A stretch of DNA of 37,547 nucleotides, taken from NCBI GenBank assembly GCA_964596015.1, contig CAZQSB010000025.1:1-37547 (forward strand). The letters are read 5' to 3'. The position numbers were made by a program, and so were the translations under genes. Below the pieces are notes generated by a model, which was given only the letters and a program-made list of their open reading frames with translations, did not search any database and was not told where the DNA came from. Source of the DNA: WJMD01 sp964596015 (lineage in GTDB: Bacteria > Joyebacterota > Joyebacteria > Joyebacterales > Joyebacteraceae). Positions 24,849 through 32,785 of the stretch are shown piece by piece. Every line of letters starts with the position of its first letter. The stretch's first letter is position 1.

Positions 24849-25996
24849 CAGGTCATCCCATTCGAAACCGGTTCGAACTCGTCCGGTTCAGCAGCCCCCT
24901 CGAGTCCGAACGTCCAGGCGATGGCCGAGAGTATCCGATCCGCCGCGCGACCGTCCCCGTAGGGGTTCACGGCCGACGCCATCGACGAGTAGGCCTCATC
25001 GTCGGTCAGGAGACGGGCGATCTCGCTCCTGACGCGTTCGCGGTCCGTTCCCACAAGCCGCACCGTCCCGGCCGCGATCGCCTCCGGTCGCTCCGTCTCG
25101 TTCCGAAGCACCAGCACGGGCTTCCCGAGCGAGGGCGCCTCCTCCTGAATGCCGCCCGAATCGGTCACGACGATGGTGGCGTCGGCGAGCAGCCGCACGA
25201 ACGGTCCGTACGACAGCGGCTCGACGAGAAGGACCCTCTCGTGGTCCGAGAGGATGGCCCCGGCGGTCCGCTGGACGGTGGGGTTCAGATGGACCGGGTA
25301 GACCACCGTCACATCATCGAACTCGTCCGCTACGTCGCGGAGAGCGCGGCAGATGTCCTCGAGAGGGCGCCCGAAGTTCTCGCGCCGGTGCGCCGTCACG
25401 AGGACCACCCGGCCGTCAATACCGAGCCCGTGCCCGGGCGTCCCGGGGTCGTTCGCCGTACGGAGCAGGGCGTCGATGACGGTGTTGCCCGTGACGAAGA
25501 TGCCTGCTTCGTCGACGCCACCCCTGACCAGATTGTCCCTCGCCGTTCTGGTCGGAGCGTAGTGGTACGTCGAGAGCGCGTCGGCCAGGACGCGGTTCAT
25601 CTCCTCCGGGAACGGATAGTAGCGGTCGTGCGTCCGCAGTCCCGCCTCGACGTGCCCGACCGGGATCTTCCTGTAGAACGCGGCGAGCGCGGCGGCCATC
25701 GTGGTCGTCGTGTCCCCGTGGACGAGCACGAGATCCGGACATTCCTCCTCCAGCACCCCGTTCACACCCTCAAGGACGCACGTGGTCACGCCGCGCGGGG
25801 ACTGGTCCTCCGTCATGACGTCGAGGTCGACGTCGGGCGCGATGCCGAAGAGCTCGAGCACCTGATCGAGCATCTCCCGGTGCTGCGCCGTGACGCAGAC
25901 CCGCCCGTCGATCCCGTCGAAGCGCCGAAGCCCCGAGACGACAGGCGCCATCTTGATGGCCTCCGGGCGCGTCCCGAAGACGCTGAGGACCTTCAT
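24848..25996 (-). CDS. wecB: UDP-N-acetylglucosamine 2-epimerase, non-hydrolysing (382 aa)
   Basis: This enzyme interconverts UDP-GlcNAc and UDP-ManNAc in the cytosol, supplying ManNAc-type sugar for the polymer. The family motifs are intact: FGTRPEAIK (7-15), VHGDTTTT (92-99), HVEAGLRT (115-122), YPFPEEMNR (127-135), TAHRRENFG with His203, and the late TDSGGIQEEAPSLGKPVLVLR. The length is normal. It starts with ATG only 2 bases after the kinase stop. No wecC (UDP-ManNAc dehydrogenase) is next to it, so whether ManNAc or ManNAcA is used cannot be told here. Confidence 0.93.
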   Translation of the reverse strand: MKVLSVFGTRPEAIKMAPVVSGLRRFDGIDGRVCVTAQHREMLDQVLELFGIAPDVDLDVMTEDQSPRGVTTCVLEGVNGVLEEECPDLVLVHGDTTTTMAAALAAFYRKIPVGHVEAGLRTHDRYYPFPEEMNRVLADALSTYHYAPTRTARDNLVRGGVDEAGIFVTGNTVIDALLRTANDPGTPGHGLGIDGRVVLVTAHRRENFGRPLEDICRALRDVADEFDDVTVVYPVHLNPTVQRTAGAILSDHERVLLVEPLSYGPFVRLLADATIVVTDSGGIQEEAPSLGKPVLVLRNETERPEAIAAGTVRLVGTDRERVRSEIARLLTDDEAYSSMASAVNPYGDGRAADRILSAIAWTFGLEGAAEPDEFEPVSNGMT

Positions 25997-25998
25997 CG

Positions 25999-28245
25999 CT
26001 ACTCCCGCCCCGCGTCTTCCGCGTCCTCTTCCCCTGAGGGGCCGTATCCGTAGTACTTGTAGTCGTAGTAGTAAGGAAGCACGCGCTCTATGTTGTTGAC
26101 GACGAGCCCGACGACGTTGCCGTTCTCCTCACTCTGAAGCTCGACCCCTCGGGAGACGACCTCCCTCGGCGTGACGCCCGCCTTCAGCACGAACACGACG
26201 GCGTCGAGCTCCGTGCCGATGAGAAGTGCATCGGGAACGGCCACGTTGGGCGCGCTGTCGACGATGACGTGATCGAAGCGCTCGAGAAGCTCGGTCATCA
26301 CGCGCGAGTTGGGGAACGCCTCGAGGAGCCATGTCGGCTGCTCGTGACGGGTTCCGCACGGTACGACGAAGAGGTTCTCGAAGAAGGTCGGCTTGACGTC
26401 GCTTCCGAGAAGATGCCCGCGCTCGAGCGCGTCGGAGATGCCGGGCTTCCTCTCGACCGCCATGATCCTGTGGACCCTCGGCTTCCTGAGGTCGCAGTCG
26501 ACGATGACGGTCGAGCGGCCGTAGTGCTTCGCGAGGGTCGCCGCGAGACACGCAGCGACGGTCGTCTTTCCCTCGCCCCGGTACGCGCTCGTCACCAGAA
26601 TGCTCTTCGGGATGTCGCCTCCGTTCCGCGACTTGAGCTTCCGCGCCATGCGCCTGAACTCGAATGAGACGGGGGTCTCCTTCGCGAGCGTCTGGAGAAG
26701 CGTCGAGTTCCCGTCGGTCCGTCTCAGGCCGCGCTTCCTGGCCGCTCGTTCCTCGTCCTTGATGGAGCGGAAGACGTCGGCGTCCGGAACCGTCCCGAGG
26801 ATCGGCAGACCGAACGAGCGCTTGATGTCGTCGATGCTCGTGAAGGAGGAGTCGCTCTGCTCCGCGGCCAGCACCAATCCCAGTCCGATGACGACGCCGC
26901 CCATGAGCGAGAGCACGATGATCATCAGCTGGTCGGGCGCGACCGGCGAGGTCGGGCGCGACGGCGGCTCGATGATCTCGAATCGCCCGCCCGCCCTCGC
27001 GGCCTCGAGCGCCTCCGTGATCTGCCCGGCGGCCGATTGCTCGAGGAACGCCTCGTAGAGGTCGCGGTTGCTTTCGACCTCCGCCCTCAGTCGTTCCAGC
27101 TCCATCTCCTGCTCGGTCGCCGTGGCCCGGCCCTGCGTGTACTCCCACATGAACCGCCTGAGCATCCTGCCGCGCTCGGCGATCATGCGCTCCTCGACCT
27201 CGACGATCTTGAGGTCGGCGAACGCCTCGACCAGCGCGTCCGACGCGTCGGGGAAGGCCCTGCGGAGAATGCGGCGGGCCTCCGACCGGACCTGGTCCTT
27301 CTTCTCGGCGGAGCTCACCGTAAGCGTCGTGAGCTCAGGGCCCTCGCCGGTCGTCCTGACGAGGACCGACGCCAACTGGCGTTCGAGATCGGCGAGCTGG
27401 TCGGCCAGGGTCGTGAGCTGGTCCGACGAGAGCTCGAGGATCTCGTTGTAGCGGTCCCCGGCCAGCTCCCTGAGCTCGGTCCGTCGCCGCGCCAGACGCT
27501 CGACGGCCTGCGTCTGCTCCACAGTCGCCTGGCTGATGAGCACATCGGCGCGGTTCACGTTCTGTGTGGTGACGGGATTCTCGACACGGCCGCCGGTGAA
27601 GCGCTGCTGCTGAAACTCCTGCAGTCTCTGTTCGGCCTCGTCGAGCTTCTGCCTGTAGATGACGAGCTGCTCGACGCTGAAGTCGTGAACGGCGCGGATC
27701 TGCTCGAGCTGCTCGCGGTTCGAGGCGTTGACGAAGGCGTTCGTGATGTGTTGCGCGAGGAGGACCGCCCGTTCGGGTTCGAAGTCGCGCACGACGATCT
27801 GGAAGCCGTTCGACGACGTCCTTGCGACGGCTATCCTCGGCTCGAGATAATCGACGGCGCGGGACTCCGCGTATGCCTGAACCGTGAGCGACGGGTCGTT
27901 CTCGTGCCTCTCTTCCGCCCACTGCTGGATGCCCGGGTCGTCCGTCATGTCGAGGGTTCTCACAAGCTCCACCAGAAAGGAGCGGCTCTTCACCTTCTCC
28001 TGGAGTCTGGAGAGCTGCTCCTCGATGGGTGAGCGGCCCACGAGACGGGCGAGAGGCTCGGAGAGTCTCTCCTGACCGTGCACGACGACCGTCGCGGACG
28101 CCTCGTAGACGGGCGGCAGGGCGCGACCGATGATCCAGCCGGTCAGCGCTCCGGCGACAATTGGAATGATGAAGAGCCACTTCCGTCTGAGAAGGGCCTT
28201 CGCATACGTTCTGATGTCGATCCCGGTGGTTCCCTGTTCGGCCAT
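25999..28245 (-). CDS. Wzc-like polysaccharide co-polymerase and BY-kinase (748 aa)
   Basis: This inner-membrane protein controls chain length and export. The Wzz domain has helices at about 24-44 and 439-461, and the Pro-rich PPSRPTSPVAPD stretch before the second. Between them lies a long coiled coil (about 180-410). The cytosolic bacterial tyrosine kinase domain has Walker A SAYRGEGKTT (553-562), A' VIVDCDLRKP (580-589) and Walker B HVIVDS (659-664). The C-terminal tail carries seven tyrosines within residues 725-734, the expected autophosphorylation cluster. An acidic end follows. The gene starts 31 bases after the Wza-like gene. Kinase and Wzz halves are fused in one protein, as in Proteobacteria. 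The partner phosphatase (Wzb) is not in the window. Confidence 0.92.
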   Translation of the reverse strand: MAEQGTTGIDIRTYAKALLRRKWLFIIPIVAGALTGWIIGRALPPVYEASATVVVHGQERLSEPLARLVGRSPIEEQLSRLQEKVKSRSFLVELVRTLDMTDDPGIQQWAEERHENDPSLTVQAYAESRAVDYLEPRIAVARTSSNGFQIVVRDFEPERAVLLAQHITNAFVNASNREQLEQIRAVHDFSVEQLVIYRQKLDEAEQRLQEFQQQRFTGGRVENPVTTQNVNRADVLISQATVEQTQAVERLARRRTELRELAGDRYNEILELSSDQLTTLADQLADLERQLASVLVRTTGEGPELTTLTVSSAEKKDQVRSEARRILRRAFPDASDALVEAFADLKIVEVEERMIAERGRMLRRFMWEYTQGRATATEQEMELERLRAEVESNRDLYEAFLEQSAAGQITEALEAARAGGRFEIIEPPSRPTSPVAPDQLMIIVLSLMGGVVIGLGLVLAAEQSDSSFTSIDDIKRSFGLPILGTVPDADVFRSIKDEERAARKRGLRRTDGNSTLLQTLAKETPVSFEFRRMARKLKSRNGGDIPKSILVTSAYRGEGKTTVAACLAATLAKHYGRSTVIVDCDLRKPRVHRIMAVERKPGISDALERGHLLGSDVKPTFFENLFVVPCGTRHEQPTWLLEAFPNSRVMTELLERFDHVIVDSAPNVAVPDALLIGTELDAVVFVLKAGVTPREVVSRGVELQSEENGNVVGLVVNNIERVLPYYYDYKYYGYGPSGEEDAEDAGRE

Positions 28246-28276
28246 GCCGTCCTCGCAACCCTTCCCGGTCGGGGCG

Positions 28277-29308
28277 TCAGTTCGTCGCCGCCGCCGCGGC
28301 CGCCGCAGCCGCCGCTGTCTCTCCGCTTCTCGCCTCTCTGTCGTCGATCTCCCTGTCGATCGTCAGGTACAGGAGATAGGCCGACATGATATCCCTGCTC
28401 CAGTTCAGAACGGTCGTGATGCCTCCGAGGATCCGTCCACCCACACCTGTGCCCGCCTCGGGCACGAAGACGCGGTCGCCCGCCTGGAGAGTGAACGGAG
28501 TCGCCGTTCCGTGTTCTATGACGCCGCCGAGGTCGACCTTGGCGACCACCTGTCCGCCGCGTCCTCCGTCCATCACGACCGACACCTCGTCCAGACGCGC
28601 CGCGGGGGTCGTCCCGCCGGCCAGCGACACGAGCTGCATCAGGTCGAGACCCTCCCCCGCCGGGTAGGCGCCGGGAGCGCCGACCTGACCGAAGATGTAG
28701 ACCGCGCCCGGACCGCCGAGCCCCCCGCCGCCGATGAGCGACGGCACGTCCACGGTGTCTCCCGGCCGGAGCTCGGGGAGCGGATCGCGCCGCCGTCCGC
28801 GCATGTAGGAGCCGACGTCCACGCCGATGACCTCGGGGCCGGTGGCCGTCGGACGGATGATCGAGACGTTCGAGAGGTCGGCGCTCGGCAGCGCTCCGCC
28901 CGCCTCGGTCAGAAGCTGCAGGATGTCGGGGATCCTCTCGAAGCTGTAGCGCCCCGGAGCGGCGACCTGGCCCGTCACGTAGACCGACCGGCTGTTGTGC
29001 TGCTCGATCGAGACGGTGACCTGGGTCGTCTCCCGGGTGAAGTCCCTCAGGCGCAGGCTCAGATCGCGGCCCAGCTCGGACGGGGACTGCCCGGCCGCGA
29101 TGAGCTCTCCGACCGGCGGGAACGTGATGCGTCCGTTCGAGCGGACCACGACGTTCCTGTCAAGCTCGGGGTGGCGCCACACCGAGATCGAGAGCACGTC
29201 GCCCGGACCGATGACGTAGTCGACCTCCTGCGCCGTCGACGTCGAAACAACGAGCATCAGCGCCACAACGCTTCCCACCATCCAGAGGGCGGTCCTTCGA
29301 GTTGTCAT
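28277..29308 (-). CDS. Wza-like polysaccharide export protein (343 aa)
   Basis: This is a periplasmic or outer-membrane exporter of the polysaccharide biosynthesis/export (Wza/KpsD) family and the first gene of the EPS operon. It has a signal peptide (1 to about 26, STAQ), a Poly_export domain (about 29-110: VIGPGDVLSISVWRHPEL) and SLBB domains beginning at VYVTGQVAAPGRY and VYIFGQVGAPGAY. Two things stand out. There is no lipobox cysteine, although Wza itself is a lipoprotein. The C-terminus ends in ten alanines (GCC/GCG-type codons). The ATG is preceded by GGGGGAA. It follows a 384-base leader with two candidate promoters, so its expression probably sets that of the whole operon. Confidence 0.9.
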   Translation of the reverse strand: MTTRRTALWMVGSVVALMLVVSTSTAQEVDYVIGPGDVLSISVWRHPELDRNVVVRSNGRITFPPVGELIAAGQSPSELGRDLSLRLRDFTRETTQVTVSIEQHNSRSVYVTGQVAAPGRYSFERIPDILQLLTEAGGALPSADLSNVSIIRPTATGPEVIGVDVGSYMRGRRRDPLPELRPGDTVDVPSLIGGGGLGGPGAVYIFGQVGAPGAYPAGEGLDLMQLVSLAGGTTPAARLDEVSVVMDGGRGGQVVAKVDLGGVIEHGTATPFTLQAGDRVFVPEAGTGVGGRILGGITTVLNWSRDIMSAYLLYLTIDREIDDREARSGETAAAAAAAAAATN

Positions 29309-29425
29309 CGTATTCCCCCGTACGGAGTGCGACCCGGGGCGAACGCCGCAAGCGCTCTGCGCCGTTCACCGGCACGAAAACCCCTCCCTGACGCGCCGCA
29401 TGACGGCGCGCCGCCGACAGTTAGG

Positions 29426-29454
29426 AAGGTAGAGCCCAGGACCTGTCCGGTCAA
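29426..29454 (-). promoter_or_regulatory. Possible sigma70-like promoter of the EPS operon
   Basis: The minus strand has TTGACC (29454-29449), a 17-base spacer and TACCTT (29431-29426). The -35 match is good (5/6), and the -10 match is weak (3/6). The leader to the ATG of the Wza-like gene would be about 110 bases. It may give basal transcription alongside the sigma54-like site further upstream. Confidence 0.4.
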
Positions 29455-29667
29455 CACGAATCGCCCTCCCGAGCGCCCCCGGAAACCCCCATCGCGTACA
29501 GCCGCCGGAATGGGGGATGCGCCCACCGGCCGGGCAGAACGCCGCGACAGCGGGCACAATGACGCCGACTCCGCCCCGACCCCGGAGCGTACCGGCCCGT
29601 TCGACGGGTTTCCGCGCGCAAAGACACCGGAACCCGCCGCCCGAAGGGTGTTCCGACTCATGGAGCA

Positions 29668-29683
29668 TGCACGGAATGTGCCA
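29668..29683 (-). promoter_or_regulatory. Sigma54-like -24/-12 promoter of the EPS operon
   Basis: On the minus strand this reads TGGCACATTCCGTGCA. It has GG-N10-GC spacing, a perfect TGGCAC -24 box and GTGCA at -12 (consensus TTGCA). The site starts 9 bases beyond the ddl stop codon. It matches the element at 2603-2618 in 12 of 16 positions, including every position of both boxes; the differences are all in the 5-base spacer. The predicted leader to the Wza-like gene is about 350 bases. Confidence 0.6.
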
Positions 29684-29692
29684 GAGAAAGGC

Positions 29693-30739
29693 CTACTTCA
29701 GGGCAAGAGAGACGATGCGGTCGACGAGCTCGTCGAACTCGATCCCGGCGGCGCGGGCCGCCATCGGCACGAGGCTCGTCTCGGTCATCCCGGGCACCGT
29801 GTTGACCTCCAGACAGGAGGGCTCGCCGTCGGGCGAGAGCCTGAAGTCGACGCGCGCGAACCCGCGGCACCCGAGCGCGTGAAAAGCCCGGAACGCGGCC
29901 TCCTTCAGGTCGGTCGCGACACCGGTGCCGATGTCGGCGGGGCACGTGTAGACCGTCGCCCCCGGCGTGTACTTGCTCTCGTAGTCGTAGAAGCCGCTCT
30001 TCGGGGCGATCTCGACGACGGGCAGGGCCTCGTCGCCCAGAACGGCGACGGTCATCTCGCGCCCCTCGATGAACCGTTCCACCAGCACATGCGGAGAGAA
30101 TGACGCCGCCAGCTCGACGGCCGACGCAAGACCGTCCTCGTCCCGAACGATGCTCAACCCGACGGTCGATCCCTGGTCGTTGGGTTTGACCACGACGGGA
30201 TACCCCCCGAGATCGGCGACCATCCGGGCCGCTTCACCCCGCGTCACGTCCCGGGGCAGCGAGGGCGCGACACCGCGGGAGCCGTCCCGCTTCGGTCCGG
30301 CCGTCGTGGAGACGACCAGCCAGTCGGGGGTCGGGACGCCGGCCGCGTGGAAGAGCAGCTTCGACACGCGCTTGTCCATCGCGATCGCGCTCGCCCGGAC
30401 GCCGCTTCCCGTGTAGCGCTTGCCCGCCAGCTCGAGGAGCCCCTGGACCGTCCCGTCCTCTCCGGTTCCGCCGTGGAGCGCCACGAAGACGACGTCCGCC
30501 CGGCGCACGGCGTCGCCCGAAACCGCCCGGAGGGCAGCGCCGCTCTCCGCCCTCATCTCGGGCGGCCGCCGGCCGATGGTCGCCTCGACGGAGGGTTCGA
30601 TGGCCGCGGGACCGACGGCCGGGTCGACCAGAAGGACGTCGTGGCCGCGCGTTTCCAGAGCGGCCCCGATGGCGCGGCCGCTCACGAGCGACACGTCCCG
30701 CTCGGCGGATGTCCCGCCCAGAAGCACGACGATCTTCAC
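29693..30739 (-). CDS. ddl: D-alanine--D-alanine ligase (348 aa)
   Basis: This is an ATP-grasp enzyme that makes D-Ala-D-Ala for peptidoglycan in the cytosol. It begins KIVVLLGGTSAERDVSL, the Ddl N-terminal signature. It has ALHGGTGEDGTVQGLLEL, YTGSGVRASAIAMDK and the ATP-grasp core VVKPNDQGSTVGLS, and ends with GFARVDFRL...CLEVNTVPGMTETSL, which carries the metal-binding acidic and Asn residues. The length is typical. An unusual basic insert of about 20 residues (PKRDGSRGVAPSLPRD) sits before the grasp domain. The GTG start overlaps the gltX stop (GTGA). Synthesis with gltX is probably coupled, although ddl is more often found among division genes. Confidence 0.93.
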   Translation of the reverse strand: MKIVVLLGGTSAERDVSLVSGRAIGAALETRGHDVLLVDPAVGPAAIEPSVEATIGRRPPEMRAESGAALRAVSGDAVRRADVVFVALHGGTGEDGTVQGLLELAGKRYTGSGVRASAIAMDKRVSKLLFHAAGVPTPDWLVVSTTAGPKRDGSRGVAPSLPRDVTRGEAARMVADLGGYPVVVKPNDQGSTVGLSIVRDEDGLASAVELAASFSPHVLVERFIEGREMTVAVLGDEALPVVEIAPKSGFYDYESKYTPGATVYTCPADIGTGVATDLKEAAFRAFHALGCRGFARVDFRLSPDGEPSCLEVNTVPGMTETSLVPMAARAAGIEFDELVDRIVSLALK

Positions 30740-32187
30740 TCGGAGTCCCTCCCGGCTTCTCTCGCGGCCCGTTCGAGTCGACCCGCCAGGCGCGACGGAC
30801 CGAGAAGCCCCGCCACGGCCACGAGCGATGGGCCGTGCGTCCTTCCGGTGAGCGCCGCGCGCACCGGCATGTAGAGAGCCGCGCCCTTCCTGCCGACCCT
30901 CTTTCCGACGTCCCTGAGCGCGCTCTTGAACGCCTCGCCCTCGGGGTCCTCGCCCTCCCCCAGCTCCTCGCGAAGCGCGCCCAGAAGCTCCCCGACTCCC
31001 TCTCCGGACAGCGTCTCCCGGGCCTCCGGCTCGACCGAGTAGGTCCCGTCGAAGAAGCAGGCGGCCTCTTCGGCGATGTCCGGAAGCGTGGTCGCGCTCT
31101 CCCGGACGAGGTCGACGATGGCATGGAGTCTCGGGTCGTCGGTCGGAAGGTCCGCGGCCTCGAGGAAAGGCCTCGCCAGCTCGACGACGCGCTCGAGCGG
31201 TTCCTCACGGATGTGGTGCGCGTTGACCCAGTCGAGCTTGTCGCCGTCGAAGGCCGCCGCGCTCGACGATATCCGGTCGAGCGTGAACTGCTCGACGAGC
31301 TCCTCGCGCGAGAGAAGCTCCTGCGCCTTCGGCGACGACCATCCGAGCAGGGCGAGGTAGTTCACGAGCGCCTCCGGCAGGTAGCCGGCCTCGCGGAACT
31401 CGGCGACCGAGGTCGCCCCCTCCCGCTTCGACAGCTTGCTCCGGTCGTGCCCGACCACGAGCGGCACGTGCGCGTAGCGGGGCGGCGCGACGCCGAGCGC
31501 GTCGGCCACCAGGAGCTGCCGCATCGTGTTCGAAAGGTGGTCGTCCGCCCGGATGACGTGTGATATCTCCATCAGCGCGTCGTCGACGACGACCGCGAAG
31601 TTGTAGGTCGGCCGCCCGTCGCTCCTGAGGATGATGAAGTCCCCGAGCATGGGGGCCTTGAACTCGACCGTGCCCCGCACGAGGTCTGTGAACGTGACGT
31701 CGTCGTCCGGCCCGAAGAGCCGGATGGTCGGCTCGCGTCCGGCCGCCTCTCTCGAGCGCTTTTCGCTCTCGCTCAGATGGCGGCACGTCCCGTCGTAGTG
31801 CGGGTGCCGGCCCTTCTCCAGAGCGTCCCGCCGCTTCTCCTCGAGCTCGTCATCGGTGCAGTAGCATCGAAAGGCGCTCCCCTTCTCGAGGAGTCTCTCG
31901 GCATGCTCGCGATAGACGGCCGTCCGCTCCGACTGCCGGTACGGACCGAAGGGACCGCCGACGTCGGGCCCCTCATCCCAGACGAGGCCCAGCCATCTCA
32001 GATCGTGGACGACGGCCGCCTCCGACTCCTCGGTCGAGCGTGAGGTGTCCGTGTCCTCGATCCTCAGGACGAACGAACCGCCCTCGTGCTTCGCGAAGAG
32101 CCAGTTCATGAGCGCCGTCCGCGCTCCGCCGACGTGAAGGTCGCCGGTGGGGCTCGGCGCGAAGCGGACCCTTATCCTGTCGCTCAC
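30736..32187 (-). CDS. gltX: Glutamyl-tRNA synthetase (483 aa)
   Basis: This enzyme charges tRNA-Glu in the cytosol. The class I signature FAPSPTGDLHVGG (HIGH equivalent) is at the N-terminus and DRSKLSKREGATS is the KMSKS loop. The zinc site of the E. coli type is intact, with spacing Cys-x-Cys-x24-Cys-x-His (CYC...CRH). A C-terminal anticodon-binding helical domain follows, and the length is normal. GTG at 32187 is chosen because AGAGG lies 8 bases before it. A GTG three codons upstream (32196) is possible but sits too close to GGGGGAG. Whether it is discriminating or also charges tRNA-Gln cannot be told by eye. Confidence 0.95.
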   Translation of the reverse strand: MSDRIRVRFAPSPTGDLHVGGARTALMNWLFAKHEGGSFVLRIEDTDTSRSTEESEAAVVHDLRWLGLVWDEGPDVGGPFGPYRQSERTAVYREHAERLLEKGSAFRCYCTDDELEEKRRDALEKGRHPHYDGTCRHLSESEKRSREAAGREPTIRLFGPDDDVTFTDLVRGTVEFKAPMLGDFIILRSDGRPTYNFAVVVDDALMEISHVIRADDHLSNTMRQLLVADALGVAPPRYAHVPLVVGHDRSKLSKREGATSVAEFREAGYLPEALVNYLALLGWSSPKAQELLSREELVEQFTLDRISSSAAAFDGDKLDWVNAHHIREEPLERVVELARPFLEAADLPTDDPRLHAIVDLVRESATTLPDIAEEAACFFDGTYSVEPEARETLSGEGVGELLGALREELGEGEDPEGEAFKSALRDVGKRVGRKGAALYMPVRAALTGRTHGPSLVAVAGLLGPSRLAGRLERAAREAGRDSE

Positions 32188-32278
32188 CTGATACACCTCT
32201 CCCCCGGAACGAGCGAACCGCTCACGCGATGTCGTCAGTCCCCGCCTTGTCCGGCCGGGAACGTCGGACCGTCAGACA

Positions 32279-32695
32279 TCAGACATCTCCGCCGTCGGGC
32301 CCGGTCTGTGCCGTCGTGTCACCCATGCTCTCTGGCGCCGGACGTCTGAGTTCCTCCGGAGAGAACCGGAACGGCTCGACCGTCGTCGTGATCCCGGCCT
32401 GCGTCCAGCCGAAAGCCACCAGGACCGCCGAGAGCTCGTCGAAGCCCTCGTAGTTGTCACGCACGAACAGAGCGGCCCGGCGCGCCACCGCTACCCGCTC
32501 GTCCATCCTGTCGGCCGGCCAGTCGTCGAAACTGACCTTGAGCTCTCCCTCGCCCGAGAAGCTGACAGTGATCTCCTCCGTGTCGAACTCCTCGACCAGT
32601 CCCCTCTGAAGCTCGACGGCCTCCTGGACCTCCCCGCAGCCGAAGAGGCACATCGCCAGCAGCGCCACTGTCAGTGAGCACACGGTCCTTCTCAT
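32279..32695 (-). CDS. Small hypothetical lipoprotein (138 aa)
   Basis: No family is recognised. The protein has a lipoprotein signal (basic start RRT, hydrophobic core, lipobox LFG-C at Cys20) and a short mature part. After a helix-like stretch (about 23-37) comes an alternating beta-like strand region (EITVSFSGEGELKVSFDDW), then a helix (ERVAVARRAALFVRDNY) and a final strand pattern (TTTVEPFRFS). This alpha/beta layout is like small periplasmic domains. The ATG has GGAGG 4 bases upstream. It lies between an iron-sulfur flavoprotein gene and gltX, with 90- and 91-base gaps, so it might have its own control. The function is unknown. Confidence 0.75.
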   Translation of the reverse strand: MRRTVCSLTVALLAMCLFGCGEVQEAVELQRGLVEEFDTEEITVSFSGEGELKVSFDDWPADRMDERVAVARRAALFVRDNYEGFDELSAVLVAFGWTQAGITTTVEPFRFSPEELRRPAPESMGDTTAQTGPDGGDV

Positions 32696-32785
32696 ACGTC
32701 CTCCCGGTTCGTTTGTCCCGTTCAGGTAGGCGCGGAAGCCGTCCGCGTCCGGTTTGAAGTCGTCCCGCTCCGCCCGCGCGCCCTC

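Larger units (their letters stand above)
29309..29692. other. 384-base leader between ddl and the EPS operon
   Basis: No credible gene lies here. On the minus strand it holds a sigma54-like site just after ddl (29668-29683), a hairpin joining CCCCCAT at 29486-29492 with ATGGGGG at 29510-29516, a sigma70-like promoter (29426-29454), and a small GC hairpin (stem 29392-29398 with 29404-29410) in the leader. Two overlapping open frames cross the interval but look like GC-rich noise. There is no T-run that would mark a standard terminator. Confidence 0.65.

Noticed and set aside
29486..29516. Hairpin in the EPS leader as an intrinsic terminator for ddl
   Set aside because: The loop is 17 bases, no T-run follows on the minus strand, and it lies about 180 bases past the ddl stop and beyond a promoter.
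29305..29668. Two overlapping minus-strand open frames (118 and 100 codons) in the EPS leader
   Set aside because: They overlap in different frames, are Arg/Gly/Pro-rich without domains, and contain the predicted promoters. They look like GC-rich non-coding frames.
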